A DNA stretch of 64,000 nucleotides, taken from positions 62,001 through 126,000 of the forward strand of contig NZ_JACYUG010000004.1 of NCBI RefSeq assembly GCF_014841615.1. The letters run 5' to 3'. A program made the translations under genes and the position numbers. Shown piece by piece: positions 42,538-49,876 of the stretch. Below the pieces are notes generated by a model. The model was not told the DNA's origin. It saw nothing but the letters and a program-made list of their open reading frames with translations, and searched no databases. Origin of the DNA: Sphingomonas sp. CFBP 8760. Its GTDB lineage: Bacteria > Pseudomonadota > Alphaproteobacteria > Sphingomonadales > Sphingomonadaceae. Within the stretch, counting starts at the first letter, position 1. Every line of letters begins with the position of its first letter.

Positions 42538-42553
42538 TCGCGTTTCGCCGCAC

Positions 42554-42588
42554 GGCGCCCCGGCGATGCGTTGCGTCGCCCGGGCGCC
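42554..42588 (+). terminator. GC-rich hairpin after argG
   Basis: GGCGCCCCGGCGA (42554-42566) and TCGCCCGGGCGCC (42576-42588) form a 13-bp stem with one mismatch and a 9-nt loop, 16 bp after the argG stop. No T-run follows, so it may be a Rho-dependent or stabilising hairpin rather than a classic terminator. Confidence 0.45.
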
Positions 42589-42606
42589 GCGCCTAAGGCT
42601 TCGGGC

Positions 42607-44211
42607 ATGGGGGAAAAGCTGCACTGGTGGCAGACGCGGATGTTCGTGGCGGCGATGGTGGTCGCGGCGACCATACCTTTGCTTTGGCCCGATATTCCGC
42701 CGCTCGTCGACCTGCCCGGCCACATGGCGCGATACCGCGTGCAACTGGCGATCGGTGACAATCCCTGGCTGCATCGCTGGTTCGATTTCAGCTGGTCGCT
42801 GATCGGCAATCTCGGCATCGACCTGCTGATCGAACCGCTCGCGCCGCTGTTCGGACTGGAACTGACGGTCAAGCTGATCGTCATCGCGATCCCCGCGCTG
42901 ACCGTCGCCGGGCTGTTGTGGATCGCGCGCGAGGTGCATGGCCGCATCCCCGCCACCGCGCTGTTCGCGCTGCCGCTGGCGTACAGCTATCCCTTCCAGT
43001 TCGGCTTCATCAACTTCGCGCTGTCGATGGCGCTGGCGCTCAACCTGTTCGCGTGGTGGCTGCGGCTGGCGCGACTCGGCCGGTTGCGGTTCCGGGCGAT
43101 CGTGTTCGTGCCGCTGTCGTGCGCGCTGTGGGTCTGCCACACCTTCGGCTGGGGTGTGCTGGGCGTGCTGGCGCTGTCGGCGGAACTGATCCGCCAGCAC
43201 GACCTGCGCCGCGACACGGGCAGCGGGGCGAGCAGTGGGGCGAGTGGGGGCCACTGGTTCGCCTCGCTGGTCCGCGCCGGGCTGGGCTGCCTGCCGCTGG
43301 CGCTGCCGATGGTGCTGATGGTCTTCTGGCGATCGGGCGATCACGTCACCGGCCAGACCGCCGACTGGTTCAACTGGCAGGCGAAATACAATTGGGTCAT
43401 CATGGTCCTGCGCGACCGCTGGCAATGGTGGGACGTGGCGTCGGCGACGGTGCTGTTCCTGATCCTGTTGAAGGGGGTGCGCGACCGGCGCATCGAATAT
43501 TCGCGCAATCTGGGGTTGTCGGCGGCGTTCCTGTTCGCCGTTTTCCTGATCCTGCCGCGCATCGTGTTCGGGTCCGCCTATGCCGATATGCGGCTGGCCC
43601 CGTTCGCGCTGGCGATCGCGGTGATCGCGCTGCGCCCGCGCGGCGGCCTGTCGTTCCGGGGGGCGGCGACCTTCGCGACACTGGGGCTGGTGTTCTTCGG
43701 GGCGCGGCTGGCGGGGACGACGTGGAGCTACTGGCTGTACGACCGCAGCTATGATCGCACGCTGGCCGCGCTGGCGCATGTGCCGGAACGGGCACGTGTC
43801 GTCAGCTTCGTCGGCCGGCGGTGCCGCGACGACTGGGCGTATTCGCGGCTGGAGCATATTCCGGGGATGCTGCTGGTGCGCAAGCTGGCCTATACCAACG
43901 ATCAGTGGTCGATGGCCGGCGCGCAGCAACTGACCGCGCGATACTATGCCGCGCGCGGCTTCGCGCATGACCCCTCGCAGATCGTCACCGACCGGCGGTG
44001 TCGCGGCGAATGGTGGCGGCCGATCGACATGGCGCTGGAAAAGCTGCCGCGCGATGCGTTCGATTATGTCTGGCTGCTCCAGCCGCCCCGGTACGATCCG
44101 GCACTGGTCAGAGGCATGACGCCGGTATGGCGCGACGGGACGAGCACGCTGTTCCGGATCGACGATCGGCGTCCAGCGGCTGACCGGGCGCCGATCAACC
44201 CGCCCGTTTGA
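42607..44211 (+). CDS. Polytopic membrane protein of unknown function
   Basis: 534 residues from ATG 42607. Around ten hydrophobic helices are visible (LTVKLIVIAIPALTVAGLLW, ALFALPLAYSYPFQFGF, LGLSAAFLFAVFLILP and others), then a soluble C-terminal region with VVSFVGRRCRDDWAYSRLEH and DAFDYVWLLQPPRYDPALV. The layout resembles GT-C glycosyltransferases or PMT-like proteins: a short first loop with FDFSWSLIGNLGIDLLIEP and a periplasmic tail. I cannot name the family. It converges with the FemAB-like gene and overlaps its end by 17 bp. Confidence 0.7.
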   Translation: MGEKLHWWQTRMFVAAMVVAATIPLLWPDIPPLVDLPGHMARYRVQLAIGDNPWLHRWFDFSWSLIGNLGIDLLIEPLAPLFGLELTVKLIVIAIPALTVAGLLWIAREVHGRIPATALFALPLAYSYPFQFGFINFALSMALALNLFAWWLRLARLGRLRFRAIVFVPLSCALWVCHTFGWGVLGVLALSAELIRQHDLRRDTGSGASSGASGGHWFASLVRAGLGCLPLALPMVLMVFWRSGDHVTGQTADWFNWQAKYNWVIMVLRDRWQWWDVASATVLFLILLKGVRDRRIEYSRNLGLSAAFLFAVFLILPRIVFGSAYADMRLAPFALAIAVIALRPRGGLSFRGAATFATLGLVFFGARLAGTTWSYWLYDRSYDRTLAALAHVPERARVVSFVGRRCRDDWAYSRLEHIPGMLLVRKLAYTNDQWSMAGAQQLTARYYAARGFAHDPSQIVTDRRCRGEWWRPIDMALEKLPRDAFDYVWLLQPPRYDPALVRGMTPVWRDGTSTLFRIDDRRPAADRAPINPPV

Positions 44212-45328
44212 ACGGCGTCAGCGCCGCCAGATAGTCCGCCTCCGCCGCCACGCCCTCGCGCTCGCGGGTCAGGAAATCGGCGACGGCCCGGCGGAAGTTC
44301 GGATCGGGCAGGTAATGCGCCGACCAAGTCGGCACCGGTTCGTAGCCGCGGGCCAGCTTGTGCTCGCCCTGCGCGCCGGCTTCCACCCGCGCCAGCCCGC
44401 GCGCGATCGCGGCATCGATCGCCTGATAATAGCAGAGTTCGAAATGGAGGAACGGCACCTCCTCGATCGCGCCCCAATAGCGACCGTAGAGGGCATCGTC
44501 GCCGATCAGGTTGAGCGCGCCGGCGATCGGCACCCCGTCCCGCTCCGCCAGGATCAGCAGCACCCGATCGCCGAGCGAGGCCCCCAGCAGCGGGAAGAAG
44601 GGTCGCGTCAGATAGGGCTGCCCCCATTTGCGCGCGCCGGTGTCCTGATAGAACTCCCAGAACGCATCCCAGTGGCGTGGCTCGATCGCCTTGCCGGTCA
44701 GGTGACGGATCGTCAGCCCCTCGACGGCGGCGGCGCGTTCCTTGCGGATCGCCTTGCGCTTGCGGGAGGCGAGGGCACCGAGAAAGTCGTCGAACGAGCC
44801 ATAGCCGCGATTGGCCCAGTGGAACTGCGTCCCTTGCCGGATCAGCCAGCCTGCGGCCTCGAACGCCGGCACCTGATCCGCATCGACGAAGGTGGCGTGC
44901 GCGGAGGACAGGCCATGCCGGTCCACCACCGCCTCCAGCGCGCCAAGCAGCGCCGGGGCATGGGCGGGGTCGCGCAGCAGCAGCCGGGGGCCGGGCACCG
45001 GGCTGAACGGACTCGCGATCTGAAGCTTGGGGTAATAATCGCCGCCTGCGCGCGTCCACGCATCCGCCCAGCCATGATCGAACACATATTCGCCCTGGCT
45101 GTGCGCCTTGGCATAGGCGGGGGCGATGGCGAGGGGGCGGCCATCGCCGTCGTCGACCACGATCGGGATCGGTTGCCACCCCGACCGACCGCCGACGCTG
45201 CCCGATTCCTCCAGTGCGGCGAGGAAGGCATGGCCGACGAACGGATTGCCGGTCCCCGCACACGCATCCCAGTCCGTCGCCGGGATCGAACGGACGCCAT
45301 CGGCGAGGCGGGCGGTGATGCTGGTCAT
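44195..45328 (-). CDS. FemAB-like acyltransferase (GNAT superfamily, DUF482)
   Basis: 377 residues. The family marks are NPFVGHAFLAALEESGSVGG near the N-terminus, YAKAHSQGEYVFDHGWADA, QGTQFHWANRGYGSFDDFLG and HFELCYYQAIDAAIARGLAR. DUF482/FemAB_like proteins are predicted GNAT acyltransferases linked to peptidoglycan or aminoacyl-transfer but are mostly uncharacterised. It is cytoplasmic with no membrane segment. Convergent with the membrane protein gene, from which it differs in strand, so no operon partner is visible; 73 bp separate its start from the RidA gene's stop region. Confidence 0.8.
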   Translation of the reverse strand: MTSITARLADGVRSIPATDWDACAGTGNPFVGHAFLAALEESGSVGGRSGWQPIPIVVDDGDGRPLAIAPAYAKAHSQGEYVFDHGWADAWTRAGGDYYPKLQIASPFSPVPGPRLLLRDPAHAPALLGALEAVVDRHGLSSAHATFVDADQVPAFEAAGWLIRQGTQFHWANRGYGSFDDFLGALASRKRKAIRKERAAAVEGLTIRHLTGKAIEPRHWDAFWEFYQDTGARKWGQPYLTRPFFPLLGASLGDRVLLILAERDGVPIAGALNLIGDDALYGRYWGAIEEVPFLHFELCYYQAIDAAIARGLARVEAGAQGEHKLARGYEPVPTWSAHYLPDPNFRRAVADFLTREREGVAAEADYLAALTPFKRAG

Positions 45329-45401
45329 CGGCCCCTAATTGGGGTGGCGGACCGGTCGTAGGAAGACGTCATGGCATTCCTTCGGCAGGGAATGACCCTC
45401 T

Positions 45402-45878
45402 TCACCCGGCGAGCGGCTCGCCGATCTCGACGATCGCATCGATCTCGACCGCTGCGCCCAGCGGCAGCACCGGGACGCCGACCGCGGAGCGGGCATGGCG
45501 GCCGGCATCGCCGAACAGTGCGACCATCAGTTCCGACGCGCCGTTGGCGACCTTGGGCTGGTCGGTGAAGTCGGCCGTCGAGTTGACGAACACGCCCAGC
45601 TTCACGATCCGGCGCACCCGCGACAGATCGCCGAGATGCTTCTTCAACTGCGCGACGATCATCAGCCCGCACAGCTTCGCGGCCTCCTGCCCCTCTTCCA
45701 GCGACACGGTATCGCCGAGCCGGCCGGTGACGAGCGTGCCGTCCCTGAACGGCAACTGGCCCGACAGATGGAGCACATCGCCCACCGCCACGACGGGGAC
45801 ATAGGCGGCGACGGGCGCGGCGGCTTGCGGCAGCGTCAGGCCGAGATCGGCGAGCGTGCGGTCGATTTGGGTCGTCAT
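45402..45878 (-). CDS. RidA family protein
   Basis: 158 residues from ATG 45878 (MTTQIDRTLADLGLTLPQAA). The YjgF/YER057c/UK114 fold is shown by VVAVGDVLHLSGQLPFRDG, KLGVFVNSTADFTDQPKVAN and SAVGVPVLPLGAAVEIDAIV. RidA enzymes release ammonia from reactive imine intermediates; the catalytic Arg of RidA proper (near the third motif) appears as ARSAVG, so activity is possible. It is of the longer, GLTLP-type branch. It lies 39 bp downstream of the HAD gene on the same strand. Confidence 0.85.
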   Translation of the reverse strand: MTTQIDRTLADLGLTLPQAAAPVAAYVPVVAVGDVLHLSGQLPFRDGTLVTGRLGDTVSLEEGQEAAKLCGLMIVAQLKKHLGDLSRVRRIVKLGVFVNSTADFTDQPKVANGASELMVALFGDAGRHARSAVGVPVLPLGAAVEIDAIVEIGEPLAG

Positions 45879-45917
45879 GCCGCCACGGGTGCCCGCCGGC
45901 GCGGATGCGGTCAAGCC

Positions 45918-46550
45918 TTAGGCGGGCACCCCTGCGGCGAAGCGGTCGGCGATCCATCCTTGTGCCTCGCGCCAGTCGTCGATCCGGGCATGGGCGGCGG
46001 GGGCGGCGGGCGTCGCCACCGCCAGTTCGGGTTCGGAGATCATGTGCAGCCGGTGGACACCCGGCGCGTGGCGCGCGACCGAATCATGGTGGACCGCCAG
46101 ATCATCGACGAACACCGTGACGGGGTTGCCATGTTCGGCGACCAGACGCGCGACCGGCTCGCCCTTGCCGCCCTGGTTGCAGACCACGCGGTGATCGATG
46201 CCGAAGGCGGCAAGCTGGTCGATCCGGGCCTGCTGGCAGGCATCGGTCAGGTTGGTGAGGATGACGATGTCCGCGGTTGCCGCCAGCGCGGCGATCGCCT
46301 CGGCGGCATGGGGCACCAACGTCTGCCGGGCCATCTCTCCCGGAAAGAAGCCGCCGAGCAGCCCCCACATCTCGGCCTGGTCGAGGACGGGGCCGCCATC
46401 GCGGCGCGACATGCTGGTCGCGAAATCGCCCGCGCCGATGCGGAAGTCGATCGCGTGGTGTTCGTCCAGCCAGCTGCGGAAGTGGCGGACCATATGAACC
46501 AGCACCTCGTCGCAATCGGTGATGAGCAGCGGCTTGATCGGGGGCGTCAT
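45918..46550 (-). CDS. HAD superfamily hydrolase
   Basis: 210 residues. Motif I is LLITDCDEVLVHM: the nucleophile Asp and the second Asp two residues on are kept, but the usual G is Glu. VILTNLTDACQQ fits motif II and GKGEPVARLV with TVFVDDLAVHHDSVA fits motifs III and IV, so a phosphatase activity is likely. Substrate unknown. Its stop-start overlap with the DUF3572 gene (ATGA at 46547) and the same strand suggest the two, with RidA, form one transcript. Confidence 0.8.
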   Translation of the reverse strand: MTPPIKPLLITDCDEVLVHMVRHFRSWLDEHHAIDFRIGAGDFATSMSRRDGGPVLDQAEMWGLLGGFFPGEMARQTLVPHAAEAIAALAATADIVILTNLTDACQQARIDQLAAFGIDHRVVCNQGGKGEPVARLVAEHGNPVTVFVDDLAVHHDSVARHAPGVHRLHMISEPELAVATPAAPAAHARIDDWREAQGWIADRFAAGVPA

Positions 46551-46819
46551 GCGTTTTCCAGCAGATGATGGGCGGCGACCAGCGTTTCCGGTGCCTCGTC
46601 CAGGGCGGCGGCACAGGCGATCAGATCGGGTTCGTGCGCCAGAAGGAACCCAAGTACCGCTGCAAGCATTTGAGGGTGTTCGATTCGTGCACGCAGGTCC
46701 GCGGGTGTCAGGCCGGTCGTCGCCAGCAGGCGTTCTGCCCGGTCCGGTTCAGCCAACGTCCATCCCAGTGCATGCAGGGCGACCGCGCGAGCGGCGTCGA
46801 TTGTAACGGGGCCGCGCAT
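46547..46819 (-). CDS. DUF3572 family protein
   Basis: 90 residues. ARAVALHALGWTLAEPDRAE and PADLRARIEHPQMLAAVLGF followed by LLAHEPDLIACAAALD match DUF3572, a small helical family of alphaproteobacteria that is commonly encoded divergently beside divK. Function unknown. Conserved pairing with the DivK-type regulator hints at a cell-cycle link but nothing more can be read. It diverges from the receiver gene across 37 bp, so the two promoters overlap. Confidence 0.85.
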   Translation of the reverse strand: MRGPVTIDAARAVALHALGWTLAEPDRAERLLATTGLTPADLRARIEHPQMLAAVLGFLLAHEPDLIACAAALDEAPETLVAAHHLLENA

Positions 46820-46856
46820 TGCGTATCATCCGGATATAGAAAGGGTCGGTCACCGC

Positions 46857-47219
46857 GTGGCGAAAAAGGTACTCGTTGTCGAGGACAACGAATTGAACCT
46901 GAAGCTGTTCTGCGATCTTTTGCGCGCGCATGAGTGGGTGGCGGAGCCTGTGCGCGACGGTCGCACGGCGGTGGCGCGGGCAGCGGAAATCCTGCCCGAC
47001 CTGATCGTGATGGACATCCAGATGCCCCACGTCACCGGGTATGAACTGATCCTGGCGCTGAAGGCTGACCCGACGCTGAAGGCGATCCCGATCATGGCGG
47101 TGACCGCCTATTCGGGGCGGGAGGACGAGGAGCGTATTCGCGGTGCGGGCGCGGATGCCTATGTCTCCAAGCCCATCAGCCTGGCGCGCTTCATGGAGGC
47201 GGTGAACGCGCTGACGTGA
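46857..47219 (+). CDS. divK: Single-domain response regulator, DivK-like
   Basis: 120 residues, one receiver domain, GTG start at 46857. KVLVVEDNELNLKLFCDLLR, LIVMDIQMPHVTGYELILAL with phospho-acceptor Asp53, AVTAYSG and AYVSKPI with Lys105 are complete. The MDIQMPHVTG form and the DUF3572 and rpmG neighbours match DivK, the essential cell-cycle receiver of Caulobacter that signals with PleC and DivJ. No output domain is present. It may be called PleD-like in short annotations, but there is no GGDEF domain. Confidence 0.88.
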   Translation: MAKKVLVVEDNELNLKLFCDLLRAHEWVAEPVRDGRTAVARAAEILPDLIVMDIQMPHVTGYELILALKADPTLKAIPIMAVTAYSGREDEERIRGAGADAYVSKPISLARFMEAVNALT

Positions 47220-47430
47220 CGGGCGGGGTGGCGGCGGTCTTCGGATCACCCGCCCTGACCGTGTGTCCGTTGGCATCGTCGAGGGGGAGCGATCAATTAC
47301 CTCGCAATGACGATAGGGCGGCTGCCACATCATCACGCTCGGGACCGAGCGCCATTGCGGTGTCAATGAATATGCGCACTCGATCGCCCCCGATACGAAC
47401 GGGTCCAGCCGACGGTAACATGTAACGATA
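47220..47430. other. Intergenic region with a degenerate repeat
   Basis: The stretch after divK holds no gene I can support. Near 47285-47320 there are fragments (GGGGGAGCGATCAATTAC, CTCGCAATGACGATAG) that resemble a decayed copy of the REP-like family at 15356. The terminator at 47431 closes it. Confidence 0.35.
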
Positions 47431-47457
47431 AAAGCCGCGGGGGTCGCCCGCGGCTTT
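47431..47457. terminator. Bidirectional terminator between divK and rpmG
   Basis: AAAGCCGCGGG (47431-47441) and CCCGCGGCTTT (47447-47457) form a perfect 11-bp stem with a 5-nt loop. On the reverse strand it is followed by TTTTATCG, so it best serves rpmG; with the flanking A and T bases it can also stop transcription from divK. Confidence 0.85.
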
Positions 47458-47498
47458 CGTATCGGTAATCCAGCGTGGCGGCGGACCGCCAGCGCGGC

Positions 47499-47666
47499 TT
47501 ACTTGATCTTGGCTTCCTTGAACTCGACATGCTTGCGCACGACGGGATCATACTTGCTGAAGCTCAGCTTTTCCGTCTTGGTGCGCGGGTTCTTCTTGGT
47601 GACGTAGAAGAAGCCGGTGTCGGCGGTGCTGACGAGCTTGATCTTGACGGTGGTCGGCTTGGCCAT
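47499..47666 (-). CDS. rpmG: 50S ribosomal protein L33
   Basis: 55 residues from ATG 47666 ([20 protein letters not shown]). The full L33 sequence is present, ending FKEAKIK, with [20 protein letters not shown] in the middle. It lacks the four zinc-binding Cys of the C+ form, so it is the C- type, as is normal in alphaproteobacteria. It is part of the large ribosomal subunit near the E site. The gene is alone on its transcript and ends at the terminator at 47431. Confidence 0.95.
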   Translation of the reverse strand: MAKPTTVKIKLVSTADTGFFYVTKKNPRTKTEKLSFSKYDPVVRKHVEFKEAKIK

Positions 47667-47876
47667 GAGCCCTAATCCTGAAAAAGAAGAGAGCGGCCAG
47701 CCGCAAGGCCCCCGCTCGATCAGTCGCCGCCAATGATGCAATCGCGCGCCTGAGTCAACCGTGCAGTCAACCGTGCGCGTCACTCGTGCGGACCGATCGT
47801 GCCGGTCGGTTCACGGCCCTTTAACCCAAAGGGTGCAGCATCCACGCCATCGCAACGACGAACGGACGAGGACAGG

Positions 47877-48197
47877 ATGGCACAGATGGGCGAACTGGAT
47901 GCGGTACGGGCCGAACTGGCCTCGCGACTGGCAGCGATCGACGTGCGGGCGCCCTATGCGCGATCCTGCGAACTGGCACCGGATGTCGACGCGATCCGGG
48001 TGATCGCGCACCGCAATGGCCTGAACCCCGCCGTCACCGTGGCGCATTTCCTCGATTCGGCACTGTCGCGGGGCGAAAGCGGGCCGTTGGTGCATGGCTG
48101 GCTGTCGCTGCTCGCCGATGCGATCGGCAGCGAGCGACAGGATGTCGCCGCGTGCGAGACGTTCGCCGCCGCCTGTTCGGTACGACTGGCGGGGTAG
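47877..48197 (+). CDS. Hypothetical protein
   Basis: 106 residues from ATG 47877 (AGGA just before); ATG 47886 is also possible. It is helical and charged (GELDAVRAELASRLAAIDV, then DAIRVIAHRNGLNPAVTVAH) with LVHGWLSLLADAIGSERQD towards the end. No signal peptide or membrane segment. It sits 61 bp before the dps gene on the same strand. I do not recognise the family. Confidence 0.6.
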   Translation: MAQMGELDAVRAELASRLAAIDVRAPYARSCELAPDVDAIRVIAHRNGLNPAVTVAHFLDSALSRGESGPLVHGWLSLLADAIGSERQDVAACETFAAACSVRLAG

Positions 48198-48258
48198 AAG
48201 CGCGGGAGCCATTTGCCGGACGGATCGTTGCGCAACCGAACCCGATCCGGAGCTTTGC

Positions 48259-48756
48259 ATGGCCGACATCAATCCCGCGCTCGATACCCCGAGCGATCTG
48301 AACAGCAACGACACCCGCACCGTCGCCGACGCGCTCAACACCGCGCTGGCGGATTGCTATGCGATCTACCTGAAGACGAAGAACTTCCACTGGCACGTCT
48401 CCGGCCCGCACTTCCGCGACTATCACCTGATGCTCGACGATCAGGCGACACAGGTGCTGGGCGTGACCGATGCCATCGCCGAGCGCGTCCGCAAGACCGG
48501 CAACACCACGCTGCGCTCGATCGGCGATATCGCCCGTCGCCAGCAGATCGCCGACAACGACCGCGATTTCGTCGGTCCCGCCGAGATGCTGGCCGAACTG
48601 CGTGACGACAACCTGAAGCTGGTCGAGGCACTCCGCGATGCGCGCGAGCGGGCGGAGTCGGCGGGCGACACCGCTACCTCGTCATTGGCGGACGACTGGA
48701 TCGACCAGGCGGAGGAACGCGCCTGGTTCCTGTTCGAGGCAAGCCGCAACGGTTGA
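48259..48756 (+). CDS. dps: Dps/ferritin-like DNA protection protein
   Basis: 165 residues from ATG 48259. The Dps fold marks are LADCYAIYLKTKNFHWHVSG, FRDYHLMLDDQATQVLGVTD and AEERAWFLFEASRNG. NFHWHVSGPHFRDYH and LDDQA carry the His/Asp/Glu ferroxidase ligands at the dimer interface. Dps stores iron and protects DNA from peroxide. There is no Lys-rich DNA-binding tail: the N-terminus is short and acidic, so DNA binding may be weak. A DUF1328 gene follows 26 bp later. Confidence 0.9.
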   Translation: MADINPALDTPSDLNSNDTRTVADALNTALADCYAIYLKTKNFHWHVSGPHFRDYHLMLDDQATQVLGVTDAIAERVRKTGNTTLRSIGDIARRQQIADNDRDFVGPAEMLAELRDDNLKLVEALRDARERAESAGDTATSSLADDWIDQAEERAWFLFEASRNG

Positions 48757-48782
48757 ACCCCGAGCGCTGAAGGAGACACGAC

Positions 48783-48968
48783 ATGCTGAAACTGGCCATC
48801 ATCTTCCTCGTCGCCGGGCTGGTGCTCGGGGCGCTGGGCTTCGGCGGGATCGGAGGTGCTTTTGTCGGCATCGCCAAGATCCTGTTCTTCGTTGCGCTGG
48901 CGCTGTTCGTGATCTTCCTCGTGCTGGGGCTGATCGCGGGCAAGAAGGTCAAGAACGCGATACACTGA
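48783..48968 (+). CDS. DUF1328 small membrane protein
   Basis: 61 residues: [20 protein letters not shown] and [20 protein letters not shown] are two membrane helices linked by [11 protein letters not shown], exactly the DUF1328/YtjA pattern, ending with a Lys-rich tail. Function unknown; such proteins are often stress-inducible, which fits the dps gene just upstream. Its last 20 bp overlap the end of the metallophosphoesterase gene on the other strand. Confidence 0.88.
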   Translation: MLKLAIIFLVAGLVLGALGFGGIGGAFVGIAKILFFVALALFVIFLVLGLIAGKKVKNAIH

Positions 48969-49788
48969 CCGGTCCGTGCAGGCGCACCAGCCACAGGTCG
49001 GGTGGTGCGCCGAAACGGAGTGGCAATACACTGGTGCCCAGCCCGGCACCGATGACGACGGTACGTACCCCCTCGCGCACCACGCCGCAGGCGTAGCGGC
49101 GGCCAAAACGCGAGGCGGTATGGATGGCGCCGGCAAACGGCAGCACGATCTGGCCGCAATGCGTGTGCCCCGCCAGCATCAACGCGAGGTCGGCGGGCAG
49201 CGCCGGGGCGCTGTCCGGCGAATGGCCGAGCAGCAGCTTCGCACCGGGCAAGGCGCGCATCGCCGCCACGGTATCATCCATCCGGTCATGCCCGGTCGGC
49301 TCGTCGTCGATTCCCCCGATCACCAGCGGTCCGCGCTTTACCGCCTCGTTGGCGAGCAGCGTGACGCCGGCACGGCGCAACGTCGCGGCGACCCGCGCCG
49401 GATCGGTCCAGTAATCGTGGTTGCCCAGCACCGCGACGGTCCCGAGCGGAACCGTCAGGCCGGCGAGCGGCGCAAGCTGCGGCGCGGCATCGGCATCGAC
49501 CGGCGCGTGCCCGGCGATGAAGTCGCCGGCCAGCACCACCAGATCGGGGTGCAGGGCGTTCACCTGCGCGACGATCCGGGTCAGCCGCGCCGCGTCCATG
49601 CTCAGGCTGCCGACGTGCAGGTCGCTGAGCAGGGCGACCGTGACCGGGCGGGCACCGGCGGGCCAGTCGGGCAGCATCACCGTGGTTTCCCGCACCCGTG
49701 GCGCCGATCGTGCCTGCCACAGCATCGCGGCGGCCAGGATCGTCGCGATCGATAAGAGCGCGGCCCCCGCCGCCAGCAGCCTGCGCAT
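48949..49788 (-). CDS. Membrane-anchored metallophosphoesterase (YkuE-like)
   Basis: 279 residues from ATG 49788. One N-terminal helix ([20 protein letters not shown]) leads to a calcineurin-like domain: [14 protein letters not shown] (first metal motif), [28 protein letters not shown] and [14 protein letters not shown]. All metal-ligand motifs (DxH, GD, GNHD, GHTH) are present. Relatives hydrolyse phosphodiesters or lipid intermediates such as UDP-diacylglucosamine. The anchor suggests the active domain faces the periplasm. It diverges from the DNA ligase gene across 88 bp. Confidence 0.88.
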   Translation of the reverse strand: MRRLLAAGAALLSIATILAAAMLWQARSAPRVRETTVMLPDWPAGARPVTVALLSDLHVGSLSMDAARLTRIVAQVNALHPDLVVLAGDFIAGHAPVDADAAPQLAPLAGLTVPLGTVAVLGNHDYWTDPARVAATLRRAGVTLLANEAVKRGPLVIGGIDDEPTGHDRMDDTVAAMRALPGAKLLLGHSPDSAPALPADLALMLAGHTHCGQIVLPFAGAIHTASRFGRRYACGVVREGVRTVVIGAGLGTSVLPLRFGAPPDLWLVRLHGPVSVSRS

Positions 49789-49876
49789 GATGACCCGATA
49801 GCGGGGTGTCGCGCACGATGCCACTGGCCGGCGCGTGCGGGTGGAGCGCAATCCCCATCATGCGCGTTGGCACCGG

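Noticed and set aside
41068-43968. A 966-codon open frame on the reverse strand across argG and the membrane protein gene
   Set aside because: It is antisense to argG, which is a certain gene, and its product is full of His/Arg/Gln/Pro repeats typical of reverse reading of GC-rich coding DNA.
44195-44211. The 17-bp convergent overlap of the membrane protein and FemAB-like genes as a sign of wrong gene ends
   Set aside because: Both stops are unambiguous and short convergent overlaps are common in this window.
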